Assembly (NCBI GenBank): GCA_017412025.1
Contig: JAFQOY010000126.1
Coordinates: forward strand, 1-31,720
Direction of reading: 5' to 3'
Origin: Clostridia bacterium
Lineage (GTDB): Bacteria; Bacillota_A; Clostridia; Christensenellales; Aristaeellaceae
Length of the DNA stretch: 31,720 nucleotides
The notes under the pieces are model-generated. The model made no database searches. It saw only the letters and a list, made by a program, of their open reading frames with translations, and was not told where the DNA came from. The position numbers and the translations under genes are program-made. Within the stretch, counting starts at the first letter, position 1, and every line of letters begins with the position of its first letter. Below, piece by piece: positions 1 to 6,767 of the stretch.

Positions 1-1
1 C

Positions 2-70
2 TCGGTCAGCGAGGATTTTAAGATCGTCACAGTTCACGGTCTGGGGTATAAGGCGGTGCCGAACGCATGA
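2..70 (+). CDS. Response regulator, OmpR/PhoB family (C-terminal end only)
   Basis: Only the last 22 codons are in the window. They read ...VTVHGLGYKAVPNA and then stop. A V-x-G-x-G-Y-K/R motif near the end is the beta-hairpin wing of the OmpR/PhoB winged-helix DNA-binding domain, so this is the tail of a DNA-binding response regulator. Its TGA (68-70) overlaps the ATG of the downstream histidine kinase (ATGA), which shows translational coupling and makes the two a cognate pair. The receiver domain lies outside the window, so the subfamily cannot be named. Confidence 0.85.
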   Translation, partial: SVSEDFKIVTVHGLGYKAVPNA

Positions 71-1206
71 AAAAGCTTGAAATCAGGCTTCCGGAGTTTA
101 AGATGCCGGAGCTGCAGCTTTATTCGCCGGAAAGCATGTCCTTTGCGCGCGTGGAGGATCCGCGCATCAGACGCAGGCCGTTTACCTGGCGGATGTTTTT
201 GCTGATTCTGCTCGTGCTCTGCGTGCTCAGCGCAGCCAATGTGCTGATTATGGAAATCTTCCTGAATATGGAGGTCTTTTCCATTCTGGCCAGCATGGGC
301 GTGGGCACGTACTGGATTGCCATGGCGCTGATTGCGGCGATTGTGATCCATCAGGTCAGCTGCGCGAAGTTCGATAAGCCGATGCGCCGCCTCAGCAGGG
401 CGATGCGCGCCGTGGCGCAGGGGGATTTTACCGTTTCGGTTCAGCCTGTGCATAAGCGCAGTAAGTTTGACTATATGGATCTCATGTTTGAGGATTTCAA
501 CCGCATGGTGCAGGAGCTGTCCAGCATCGAAACGATGAAGGATGACTTTATTTCCAATGTATCCCATGAGATCAAGACGCCGCTTTCCGTCATCCGAAGC
601 TATGCCAGCGCGCTGCAGAAGCCGGGGCTTACGGACGGAGAGCGGGCCGAGTACGCGGCGACCATCGCCAATGCGAGCGAAAACCTGAGCGTGCTCATTT
701 CCAATATCCTGAAGCTGAACAAGCTTGAAAACCAGGAGATCGTGCCCAGCGCCGCCGTCTATGACCTGACAAGGCAGCTGAGCGACTGCGCGCTTGCCCA
801 TGAGGAGCAGTGGGAGAAGAAGAACATCGAATTTGACGCGCAGCTTGAAGAGCGCGTGATGATCCTGGCAGATGAGAGCATGCTGGAAATTGTGTTCAAC
901 AACCTGATTGCCAACGCCATCAAATTCACAGAGCCTGGGGGCAGGGTGCTTCTCCGGCAGGAAAAGGACGGAGCGGATGTGATTGTCACCGTGGCGGACA
1001 CGGGATGTGGTATGAGTACGGAGACGATGAAGCATATCTTTGACAAGTTTTATCAGGGAGACACGTCGCACAGCGGAGAGGGAAACGGTCTGGGGCTTTC
1101 CCTCGCCAAGCGGGTGCTTGAAATCTCCGGCGGCAGCATCAGCGTCAGGAGCGCGCCGGGCGAAGGTGCGGAGTTTACCGTGAGGCTCAGGCGTGCGGAG
1201 GACTGA
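67..1206 (+). CDS. Membrane sensor histidine kinase with very short extracytoplasmic loop
   Basis: 379-aa sensor kinase that should autophosphorylate and pass phosphate to the response regulator it overlaps. Residues 1-40 are cytoplasmic and polar. Two membrane segments lie at about 41-66 and 79-98, joined by only about a dozen residues, so there is no extracellular sensor domain. A HAMP-like linker occupies about 99-150. The dimerisation/phosphoacceptor helix has the H box SNVSHEIKTPL with His167. The ATPase domain shows the N box (N278, N279, N283), the G1 box DTGCG (311-315) and the G2 box GNGLGL (339-344), so all catalytic motifs are present. The short loop resembles intramembrane-sensing kinases, which often answer cell-envelope stress; that role is inference. 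The ATG at 67 overlaps the regulator stop. Confidence 0.93.
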   Translation: MKKLEIRLPEFKMPELQLYSPESMSFARVEDPRIRRRPFTWRMFLLILLVLCVLSAANVLIMEIFLNMEVFSILASMGVGTYWIAMALIAAIVIHQVSCAKFDKPMRRLSRAMRAVAQGDFTVSVQPVHKRSKFDYMDLMFEDFNRMVQELSSIETMKDDFISNVSHEIKTPLSVIRSYASALQKPGLTDGERAEYAATIANASENLSVLISNILKLNKLENQEIVPSAAVYDLTRQLSDCALAHEEQWEKKNIEFDAQLEERVMILADESMLEIVFNNLIANAIKFTEPGGRVLLRQEKDGADVIVTVADTGCGMSTETMKHIFDKFYQGDTSHSGEGNGLGLSLAKRVLEISGGSISVRSAPGEGAEFTVRLRRAED

Positions 1207-1232
1207 GCGGCAGAAATGGCATGCGGGAATTT

Positions 1233-1283
1233 ACAATTCTGAAACAATTCTACGGAAATTCAGAAACGAGTATCGGGTATACT
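1233..1283 (+). promoter_or_regulatory. Candidate response-regulator-type promoter of degV: three 11-bp-phased repeats plus -10
   Basis: ACAATTCT occurs at 1233-1240 and exactly again at 1244-1251. A weaker copy, GAAATTCA, follows at 1255-1262, so all three AATTC cores are 11 bp apart. A -10 hexamer TATACT lies at 1278-1283. The place where a -35 would sit (1255-1260) holds no consensus and instead holds the third repeat. Direct repeats with about 11-bp phasing over a missing -35 are the classic layout of OmpR/PhoB-family activated promoters. Binding by the adjacent regulator is inference. Confidence 0.45.
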
Positions 1284-1318
1284 GAAGCATATGAATATGA
1301 ACAGAGGTGTGCCCCTTT

Positions 1319-2173
1319 ATGAAAAAGATCGTTCTTCTCGCAGAATCCGGCAGCGACATCACGCCGGAGGTTGCTGCGGCGCATGGCATTGAGATTGTGC
1401 CGATGCATGTTTCTTTCGGAGGCGAGACCCGCGACGACGGTTCTTTCCCGGTGAAGGAGATGTTTGACTATTACGCAAAGACGCGTGATCTTCCGCGCAC
1501 GAGCGGCTGCACGCCGGGCGATTTTGAGCCGGTGCTTGAGCGCATCGACAGGGAATATCCGGACGCCGTCATTCTGTATCTGGCCTATTCTGCCTGCACC
1601 ACCTGCTCCATGCAGAGCGCGCTGATTGCGGCGGAGGACAGGAAGAACTTTGTCGCCGTGGATACCAAGAGCGTGACTGCGGGGCAGGGCGCTGTGGTGC
1701 TTCAGGTGGCGGAATTCCTGAAAGAGCATCCGGATGCTTCGATTGAGCAGGCGGTTGAGGCCGCAAACGAGGCGATCGACAAAGTACGCATGGGTTTCTT
1801 CCCAGGCGATCTTGAGTATCTGCGCGCAGGCGGCCGGGTGAGCAATGCGGCGTATCTGGGCGCGAAGATTCTCAGCCTGCATCCGCTGATTGAGATTCTG
1901 GATGGCAAACTGATGTCCACGAAAAAGTATCGCGGCAAGATGGCGCAGGTGGTGACACGGTTTGCTTCCGAGTATCCTGAGCTTTCGAATCTGGATCCTG
2001 AAAAGCCGCTGTATCTGATCTATGGCGAAGGGCTGGATGAAAAGGTCAGGCAGGATGTTGAGCGCATCGTGCAGGAGAAGGGATTCTTGTCCTGTTCCTG
2101 GGTGAAGACCGGCTGCGTGATTGCAGCGCACAGCGGTCCCGGCGCGTTTGGCATTGCGGGCTTTGCAAAGTAA
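1319..2173 (+). CDS. DegV family protein (fatty-acid-binding, FakB-like)
   Basis: 284-aa DegV-fold protein. Characterised members (FakB) bind a fatty acid and present it to the kinase FakA for phosphorylation, feeding exogenous fatty acids into phospholipid synthesis; the ligand here is unknown. Family landmarks are the N-terminal ESGSDI (usual form DS-x-SDL), TSGCTPGDF, the GGRVS turn and the C-terminal HSGPGAFGI motif. I chose ATG 1319 because GAGGTG sits about 9 bases upstream; a GTG at 1307 would overlap that ribosome binding site. It follows the two-component genes after 112 bp and has its own candidate promoter. A second DegV paralogue lies at 25816-26688. No fakA-like gene is in the window. 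Confidence 0.92.
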   Translation: MKKIVLLAESGSDITPEVAAAHGIEIVPMHVSFGGETRDDGSFPVKEMFDYYAKTRDLPRTSGCTPGDFEPVLERIDREYPDAVILYLAYSACTTCSMQSALIAAEDRKNFVAVDTKSVTAGQGAVVLQVAEFLKEHPDASIEQAVEAANEAIDKVRMGFFPGDLEYLRAGGRVSNAAYLGAKILSLHPLIEILDGKLMSTKKYRGKMAQVVTRFASEYPELSNLDPEKPLYLIYGEGLDEKVRQDVERIVQEKGFLSCSWVKTGCVIAAHSGPGAFGIAGFAK

Positions 2174-2185
2174 AATGAACAGGAA

Positions 2186-2216
2186 CACAAAAAGCGACCA
2201 TCGGTCGCTTTTTGTG
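2186..2216. terminator. Bidirectional rho-independent terminator between degV and yitT
   Basis: A perfect 14-bp stem (2186-2199 pairing with 2203-2216) closes a 3-base loop. The stem core is AGCGACC/GGTCGCT, with an A run on the 5' arm and a T run on the 3' arm, so it can end transcription in both directions. It lies between the stop codons of two convergent genes. Confidence 0.93.
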
Positions 2217-2234
2217 TTTGCGGATTTTGAATGA

Positions 2235-3107
2235 TCAGGATTTGAGGAAGCCCTTGCCGACGATCTCCGTCGAAGCAGTGATGACCATGAACGCATGCGG
2301 ATCGACGAGATGTACATGTTTGCGCAGCGCCATGGCCTGAGAACGGTTCAGAACGGTGACGATCATCGTCTTGGGCGCGTTGGAATAGGCGCCGTGCACG
2401 TCTTCAAGCGTTGCGCCGCGGTGAAGCGTCTGCACGATGAATTCGACGATGGGCTTGGGATGGTCGGTGATGATCTGGAAGCATTTCTTGGTGCGGAAGC
2501 TGTCGCCGACGTAGTCGACCAGCGTCGATTTCATCAGCAGACCGAGAATGCAGTACAGGCCGGTCTCCACGCCGAAGCAGAAGAGCGCAGCGATTGTGAT
2601 CAGCGAATCAGCAGCCATGAGCGCCGTGCCGATGTTCATGCTCGTGTACTTGCGCAGGATCATGGCGATGATGTCCGTGCCGCCGCTGGAGGCGCCCAGG
2701 TGGAACAGGATAGCAGAGCCGAAGGCTGGCAGCAGCACGGCAAAGCACAGCTCAAGGAAGGGCTGCGTCGTCAGCGGCGCGCCGATGGGCCACAGACGCT
2801 CCATGACCGCCATCACGACGGAAAGCAATGTCGAGCAGTACACGGTGCTGAATGCAAAGCTCTTTCCGATAAAGACAAAGCCCACGACCAGCAGCGCCAT
2901 GTTGATGATGAACATGAAGATGGTGGGCGTGAAGAATGCCGAGGGAATGACGCGGCCGAGGATCAGCGAAAGGCCGCTGACGCCGCCGGTAGAAAAGTTG
3001 TTGGGAAATTTGAAAAAATACGTGCCAATCGCGGTGATCAGAATACCCAGGGTCATCAGCAGATAGCTCTCGGCGGTGGAGATTTCGCGTGCCTTTGTAA
3101 CTTTCAT
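2235..3107 (-). CDS. YitT family membrane protein with DUF2179 domain
   Basis: 290-aa integral membrane protein. The N-terminal half (about residues 12-200) is made of hydrophobic segments with the family signature of the first repeats (FFKFPNNFSTGGVSGLS) and the GASSGGTDI motif. The last 80 residues or so (KKCFQIITDHP... to GKGF) form the soluble DUF2179 domain typical of YitT/YpjC/YqfU. The molecular function of the family is not established. ATG 3107 has AAAGGA about 11 bases upstream; a TTG two codons earlier is less likely. It has its own promoter at 3161-3189 and is monocistronic, ending at the shared terminator. Confidence 0.9.
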   Translation of the reverse strand: MKVTKAREISTAESYLLMTLGILITAIGTYFFKFPNNFSTGGVSGLSLILGRVIPSAFFTPTIFMFIINMALLVVGFVFIGKSFAFSTVYCSTLLSVVMAVMERLWPIGAPLTTQPFLELCFAVLLPAFGSAILFHLGASSGGTDIIAMILRKYTSMNIGTALMAADSLITIAALFCFGVETGLYCILGLLMKSTLVDYVGDSFRTKKCFQIITDHPKPIVEFIVQTLHRGATLEDVHGAYSNAPKTMIVTVLNRSQAMALRKHVHLVDPHAFMVITASTEIVGKGFLKS

Positions 3108-3160
3108 GGTCAAATGATCCTTTCAGGAAGCATGCAGCGCTTCGCGCAATATGTATGTTC

Positions 3161-3189
3161 ATTATACGCGTTTGCGGACAAAATGTCGA
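3161..3189 (-). promoter_or_regulatory. Sigma-A-type promoter of yitT
   Basis: On the minus strand, TCGACA (3184-3189, 5 of 6 bases of the -35 consensus) is followed by a 17-bp spacer and a perfect TATAAT (3161-3166). The predicted transcript starts near 3154, about 47 bases before the yitT ATG. Confidence 0.75.
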
Positions 3190-3229
3190 GAGAAAAAGAA
3201 AATCCCCTTTGCGCGGAAGGCAAAAGGGA
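3190..3229 (-). terminator. Terminator of the luxS-mtnN operon
   Basis: About 13 bases past the mtnN stop, the arms 3220-3229 and 3203-3212 pair over 10 positions with one C/A mismatch. On the minus strand this is followed by a T-rich run (ATTTTCTTTTTC). It separates the operon from the yitT promoter immediately downstream. Confidence 0.7.
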
Positions 3230-3241
3230 CGCATGACAATA

Positions 3242-3925
3242 TCAGATGGTCAGGAAACGGCGCATGAGATTGACGGACTGGCTGGCCGCCATCTGAACAA
3301 ACGCAGGATAATCCATATGGGAAGAACCGTCCGCGCTGTCAGAGATGGCGCGCAGGACGCAGAAGGGAACCCTGTTGACATGGCAGACCTGGCCGATGGC
3401 GGCGCCTTCCATTTCGCAGGCGATGGCGCCGAACTGTTCGGTGATAAAGGTTTTTCGCTCGGCGCTGGCGACAAACTGATCGCCGGAGGCGATCACGCCG
3501 GTCAGGGTTTTGACGCCCATCACCTTGGCGCAGGCGGAGAGGCGGCCGGAAAGCAGCTTGTCTGCGGGAAGCTGCACCTTGTTGATGCCGGAAATCAGGC
3601 CGACAGGATCGCCAAGGGGCGAGGTGTCCATGTCGTGCTGCACGACGGCGGAGGACACGGCGATGGAGCCGATGGTCAGTCTGTCCGTCAGCGTACCGGC
3701 GACGCCGGTATTGATGATGCAGGAGGGTTGATAGTGCAGGATCATGGTCTGCGCGCACATGGCGGCGAAGACCTTGCCGATGCCGCATACGGCGGTGACG
3801 ACGTCCTTGCCTTCCAGCGTGCCGCGGACGAACCGGATGCCGCTGATCACTTCCGTTTCGGGATTCTCAATGTAGGAACGCAGGGATTCCATCTCCACGT
3901 TCATGGCTGCGATGATGCCGATCAT
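3242..3925 (-). CDS. mtnN: 5'-methylthioadenosine/S-adenosylhomocysteine nucleosidase
   Basis: 227-aa cytosolic nucleosidase that hydrolyses S-adenosylhomocysteine to S-ribosylhomocysteine plus adenine, and methylthioadenosine to methylthioribose plus adenine. The family's catalytic residues are visible: Glu11 in MNVEMESL, Glu173 in CEMEGAA and Asp196 in ISDSAD, in the same order and nearly the same positions as in the E. coli enzyme (12, 174, 197). Length is normal. Its ATG lies 8 bases past the luxS stop, so it is the second gene of a two-gene operon. Its product is the LuxS substrate, which makes the unit a complete SAH detoxification and AI-2 module. Confidence 0.97.
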   Translation of the reverse strand: MIGIIAAMNVEMESLRSYIENPETEVISGIRFVRGTLEGKDVVTAVCGIGKVFAAMCAQTMILHYQPSCIINTGVAGTLTDRLTIGSIAVSSAVVQHDMDTSPLGDPVGLISGINKVQLPADKLLSGRLSACAKVMGVKTLTGVIASGDQFVASAERKTFITEQFGAIACEMEGAAIGQVCHVNRVPFCVLRAISDSADGSSHMDYPAFVQMAASQSVNLMRRFLTI

Positions 3926-3933
3926 GTCTGTGT

Positions 3934-4401
3934 TTACTCCTCGTAGATAAAAGTCTGCTCGCGGGCGTTGAGCTCCGCCAGGTAACGCTCCGCCTCGATC
4001 TTCGCGGCCTCAAGGCTCAGGTTGCGGTAATTGCCGCACTCAATGCGTGCAGCGCCGAACACAGGGCCTTCGTGCTTAAGGATGCGTTCGCAGGTATTTT
4101 TCACCTCGCGCAGCACGGTGTCGTTGTCCGCATTGCGCACAAGCAGATAAAAGCCGGTCTGGCAGCCCATCGGACCAAAGTAGACGATCTGACTGCTCAG
4201 CTCGCCGTTGCGGATGTAGGTGGCGAACATGTGCTCGAGGGAATGCAGCGTGGAATTGCTGAGCAGGTCGTCCGTGTTGGGACGGCGGCAGCGCATGTCG
4301 TAAGTCGTGATGTCTCCGTCCACACGGCTGACATACAGGCCGGGCAGCAGCTTGTCGTGGTTGATGGAGAAGCTTGCGATGCGGGCGATCGTATCCGTCA
4401 T
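3934..4401 (-). CDS. luxS: S-ribosylhomocysteine lyase (autoinducer-2 synthase)
   Basis: 155-aa metalloenzyme that cleaves S-ribosylhomocysteine to homocysteine and 4,5-dihydroxy-2,3-pentanedione, which cyclises to AI-2. The metal-binding HxxEH motif is HSLEH (His53, Glu56, His57), and the third ligand is Cys122 in ECGNYRNL. The GPMGCQTGFY motif carries the conserved catalytic-site Cys80. Length and all key residues are intact. AAGGAGG lies about 8 bases before ATG 4401. It is the first gene of the operon with mtnN and has a strong extended -10 promoter. Its leader carries a tandem repeat described separately. Confidence 0.98.
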   Translation of the reverse strand: MTDTIARIASFSINHDKLLPGLYVSRVDGDITTYDMRCRRPNTDDLLSNSTLHSLEHMFATYIRNGELSSQIVYFGPMGCQTGFYLLVRNADNDTVLREVKNTCERILKHEGPVFGAARIECGNYRNLSLEAAKIEAERYLAELNAREQTFIYEE

Positions 4402-4416
4402 AAAGGAAGCCTCCTT

Positions 4417-4445
4417 GAATAAACAGTCTTGAAATAAACAGTCTT
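4417..4445 (-). repeat. Tandem 15/14-bp repeat in the luxS leader
   Basis: On the minus strand AAGACTGTTTATTTC (4431-4445) is followed directly by AAGACTGTTTATTC (4417-4430). The next bases, AAGGAGG, begin a third unit that becomes the ribosome binding site. The units lie between the predicted start site (about 4453) and the Shine-Dalgarno sequence, so they are transcribed. Function unknown. Confidence 0.85.
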
Positions 4446-4459
4446 AAAAAAACCGACTC

Positions 4460-4487
4460 ATTATACCAGAGTTTACCGTCCGGCGCA
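4460..4487 (-). promoter_or_regulatory. Promoter of luxS-mtnN (extended -10)
   Basis: On the minus strand TGGTATAAT gives a perfect -10 (4460-4465) with a TGn extension. The -35 region is weak (TTGCGC at 4482-4487, 16-bp spacer), as is common with extended -10 promoters. Confidence 0.75.
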
Positions 4488-4538
4488 ACCGTTCGGAATG
4501 GAAAACCGAAGGAAAACACGGAAGATCCGGGAAGAACA

Positions 4539-4567
4539 TTGAATCGCGCAGGCGGGCATGGTATAAT
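4539..4567 (+). promoter_or_regulatory. Promoter of the GH112 phosphorylase gene
   Basis: TTGAAT (4539-4544), a 17-bp spacer and a perfect TATAAT (4562-4567) with a TGG extension. It is divergent from the luxS promoter, with about 74 bp between the two -10 boxes. The TTG at 4539 that could be read as an upstream start codon is in fact this -35 element. Confidence 0.8.
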
Positions 4568-4601
4568 CTGTTTATCACTTCATATGACGGAGGGTTTATA
4601 C

Positions 4602-6767
4602 ATGATCAATGACAGCAAATCCCGCGGCAGAGTGACCATTCCTACAGACGTAGACGTTGTGCCGCAGACGCTTGAGCTGTTTGCGCGCTGGGGCGCAGAT
4701 GCGATCCGCGACTGCGACGGAACGGATTTTCCATCTGAGCTGCGCGCAGTGGACGCGAAGGTATATTCCACCTATTATACGACTCGCAAGGACAACGCCT
4801 GGGCGAAGGCCAACCCGGACGAGGTGCAGCAGTGCTACATCATGACCGGATTCAGGATGGCCAAAGACGAGCCGCTGCGCATTGAGCTGATGGAGAATCT
4901 CTCCGATGAGCTGCTTAAGCCCAATCCGCACGACGATATCCGCCGCTGGTGGGAGGTTATCGACCGCACGACGGGCGAGGTGGTTTTGCCCGACGGCTGG
5001 TATCATGAGGACGGCTTTGTCGTCATTCAGAATCCGCAGCCGTACCACGAGTATACCGTCTCCTTCCTGTGCTATCTGATCTGGGATCCGGTTCACATGT
5101 ACAACGCGGTGGTCAACGACTGGAAGGGCGTGGAGCATCAGATTACGTTCGACGTGCGCCAGCCCAAGACCCGCGCCTATACCATGGAGCGCCTGCGCAA
5201 ATTCATTGCAGATCATCCGTACGTCGACGTCATCCGCTACACGACGTTCTTCCATCAGTTCACGCTCGTCTTTGATGCGCTCAAGCGCGAAAAGTATGTC
5301 GACTGGTATGGCTATTCTGCGTCCGTTTCGCCGTATATCCTTGAGCAGTTCGAGCGTGAGGTCGGCTATCCCTTCCGGCCGGAGTATATCATCGATCAAG
5401 GATACTTCAACAACCAGTATCGCGTGCCGTCCAAGGAGTTCCGCGATTTCCAGGCGTTCCAGCGCAGGGAGGTTGCGGCGCTTGCCAAAGAGATGGTGGA
5501 TATCACCCATGAGTTGGGCAAGGAAGCGATGATGTTCCTTGGCGACCACTGGATCGGCACGGAGCCGTTTATGGATGAGTTTGCCACCATCGGGCTGGAC
5601 GCCGTGGTCGGCAGCGTGGGCAACGGCTCTACGCTCCGCCTGATTTCGGACATCAAGGGCGTGAAGTACACGGAAGGCCGCCTTCTGCCGTATTTCTTCC
5701 CGGATACGTTCAACGAGAACGGCGATCCGGTGAAGGAAGCGAAGGTCAACTGGGTGACGGCCAGACGCGCCATCCTGCGCAGCCCGATCGACCGCATCGG
5801 CTACGGCGGCTATCTCAAGCTCGCGTGTGATTTCCCGGAATTCCTTGATTACGTGGAGAGTGTGTGCAATGAATTCCGCGAGCTCTATGAAAACATCAAG
5901 GGCACCACGCCGTACTGCGTGAAGACGGTCGCCGTGCTCAATTGCTGGGGAAAGATGCGCGCCTGGGGCTGCCATATGGTACATCATGCGCTTTATCAGA
6001 AGCAGAATTACAGCTATGCCGGTATCATTGAGGCGCTCTCCGGCGCTCCGTTTGACGTGCGCTTCATCTCCTTTGAGGATATTCTCAAGGACGAGAAGGT
6101 TCTTGAGGGAATCGACGTGATCATCAACGTCGGCGACGCAGACACTGCGCATACCGGCGGCATTTACTGGGAGAATCCGAAGATTGCTGCGGCAGTGCGC
6201 GGCTTCATCGCGCGCGGCGGCGGCTTCATCGGCGTGGGCCAGCCCTCGGGCCATCAGCATCAGGGGCGCTTCTTCCAGTTGGCAGGCGCTCTGGGCGTGG
6301 AAAAGGAAACCGGCTTCACCCTTGGCTACGATAAGTACAACTGGGAAGAAAAGCCGGAGCATTTCATCACGGCTGATGTGACGAAGGAAATCGACTTCGG
6401 CGAAGGGCAGAAGGGCGTCTATGCATACCCGGATACGACGATTCTCTGCCAGAGGGAAAAGGAAGTGCAGCTGGCCGTCAACGAATTCGGAAAGGGCCGC
6501 GCGGTGTATATTTCCGGTCTGCCGTATTCCTTTGAAAACAGCCGCATGCTCTACCGCTCGATTCTCTGGAGCGCGCATGCTGAGGATACGCTGCATCAGT
6601 GGTTCTCATCCAATTTCAATGTTGAAGTGCATGCCTACGTGAAGAACGGCAAGTACTGCGTGGTGAACAATACCTACGAGCCGCAGACGACTACCGTGTA
6701 TCTGGGCGACGGCAGCAGCTTTGAGCTTGCGCTTGACGCCAACGAGATCTGCTGGTATCAGATGTAA
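4602..6767 (+). CDS. GH112 beta-galactoside phosphorylase (galacto-N-biose/lacto-N-biose type)
   Basis: 721-aa cytosolic phosphorylase. GH112 enzymes split Gal-beta-1,3-HexNAc (mucin-core or milk-oligosaccharide disaccharides), or in some Clostridia Gal-beta-1,4-rhamnose, with phosphate to give galactose 1-phosphate. Family signatures are RWGADAIRDCDGT near the N-terminus, AKVYSTYYTTR, and LGDHWIGTEPF, whose Asp315 fits the general acid (Asp313 in the Bifidobacterium enzyme, from memory). A TIM-barrel part fills about residues 1-440. A Rossmann-like, amidotransferase-like domain follows (DVIINVGDAD, GGGFIGVGQPSGHQHQGRF), then a beta-rich tail. ATG 4602 has GGAGGG 8 bases upstream. No transporter, kinase or Leloir genes flank it, so the substrate cannot be inferred. 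Its 3' end overlaps the convergent flippase gene by 10 bp. Confidence 0.93.
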   Translation: MINDSKSRGRVTIPTDVDVVPQTLELFARWGADAIRDCDGTDFPSELRAVDAKVYSTYYTTRKDNAWAKANPDEVQQCYIMTGFRMAKDEPLRIELMENLSDELLKPNPHDDIRRWWEVIDRTTGEVVLPDGWYHEDGFVVIQNPQPYHEYTVSFLCYLIWDPVHMYNAVVNDWKGVEHQITFDVRQPKTRAYTMERLRKFIADHPYVDVIRYTTFFHQFTLVFDALKREKYVDWYGYSASVSPYILEQFEREVGYPFRPEYIIDQGYFNNQYRVPSKEFRDFQAFQRREVAALAKEMVDITHELGKEAMMFLGDHWIGTEPFMDEFATIGLDAVVGSVGNGSTLRLISDIKGVKYTEGRLLPYFFPDTFNENGDPVKEAKVNWVTARRAILRSPIDRIGYGGYLKLACDFPEFLDYVESVCNEFRELYENIKGTTPYCVKTVAVLNCWGKMRAWGCHMVHHALYQKQNYSYAGIIEALSGAPFDVRFISFEDILKDEKVLEGIDVIINVGDADTAHTGGIYWENPKIAAAVRGFIARGGGFIGVGQPSGHQHQGRFFQLAGALGVEKETGFTLGYDKYNWEEKPEHFITADVTKEIDFGEGQKGVYAYPDTTILCQREKEVQLAVNEFGKGRAVYISGLPYSFENSRMLYRSILWSAHAEDTLHQWFSSNFNVEVHAYVKNGKYCVVNNTYEPQTTTVYLGDGSSFELALDANEICWYQM

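Noticed and set aside
4489..4496. CCGTTCGG between luxS and GH112 as another PurBox
   Set aside because: It is 34 bases from the luxS -10 instead of 70, has no partner CGG half-site at the right distance and lacks the AT-rich flanks.
4539..4541. TTG at 4539 as start of the GH112 gene
   Set aside because: It is part of a well-spaced -35 element; ATG 4602 has a good ribosome binding site and begins where the family homology begins.
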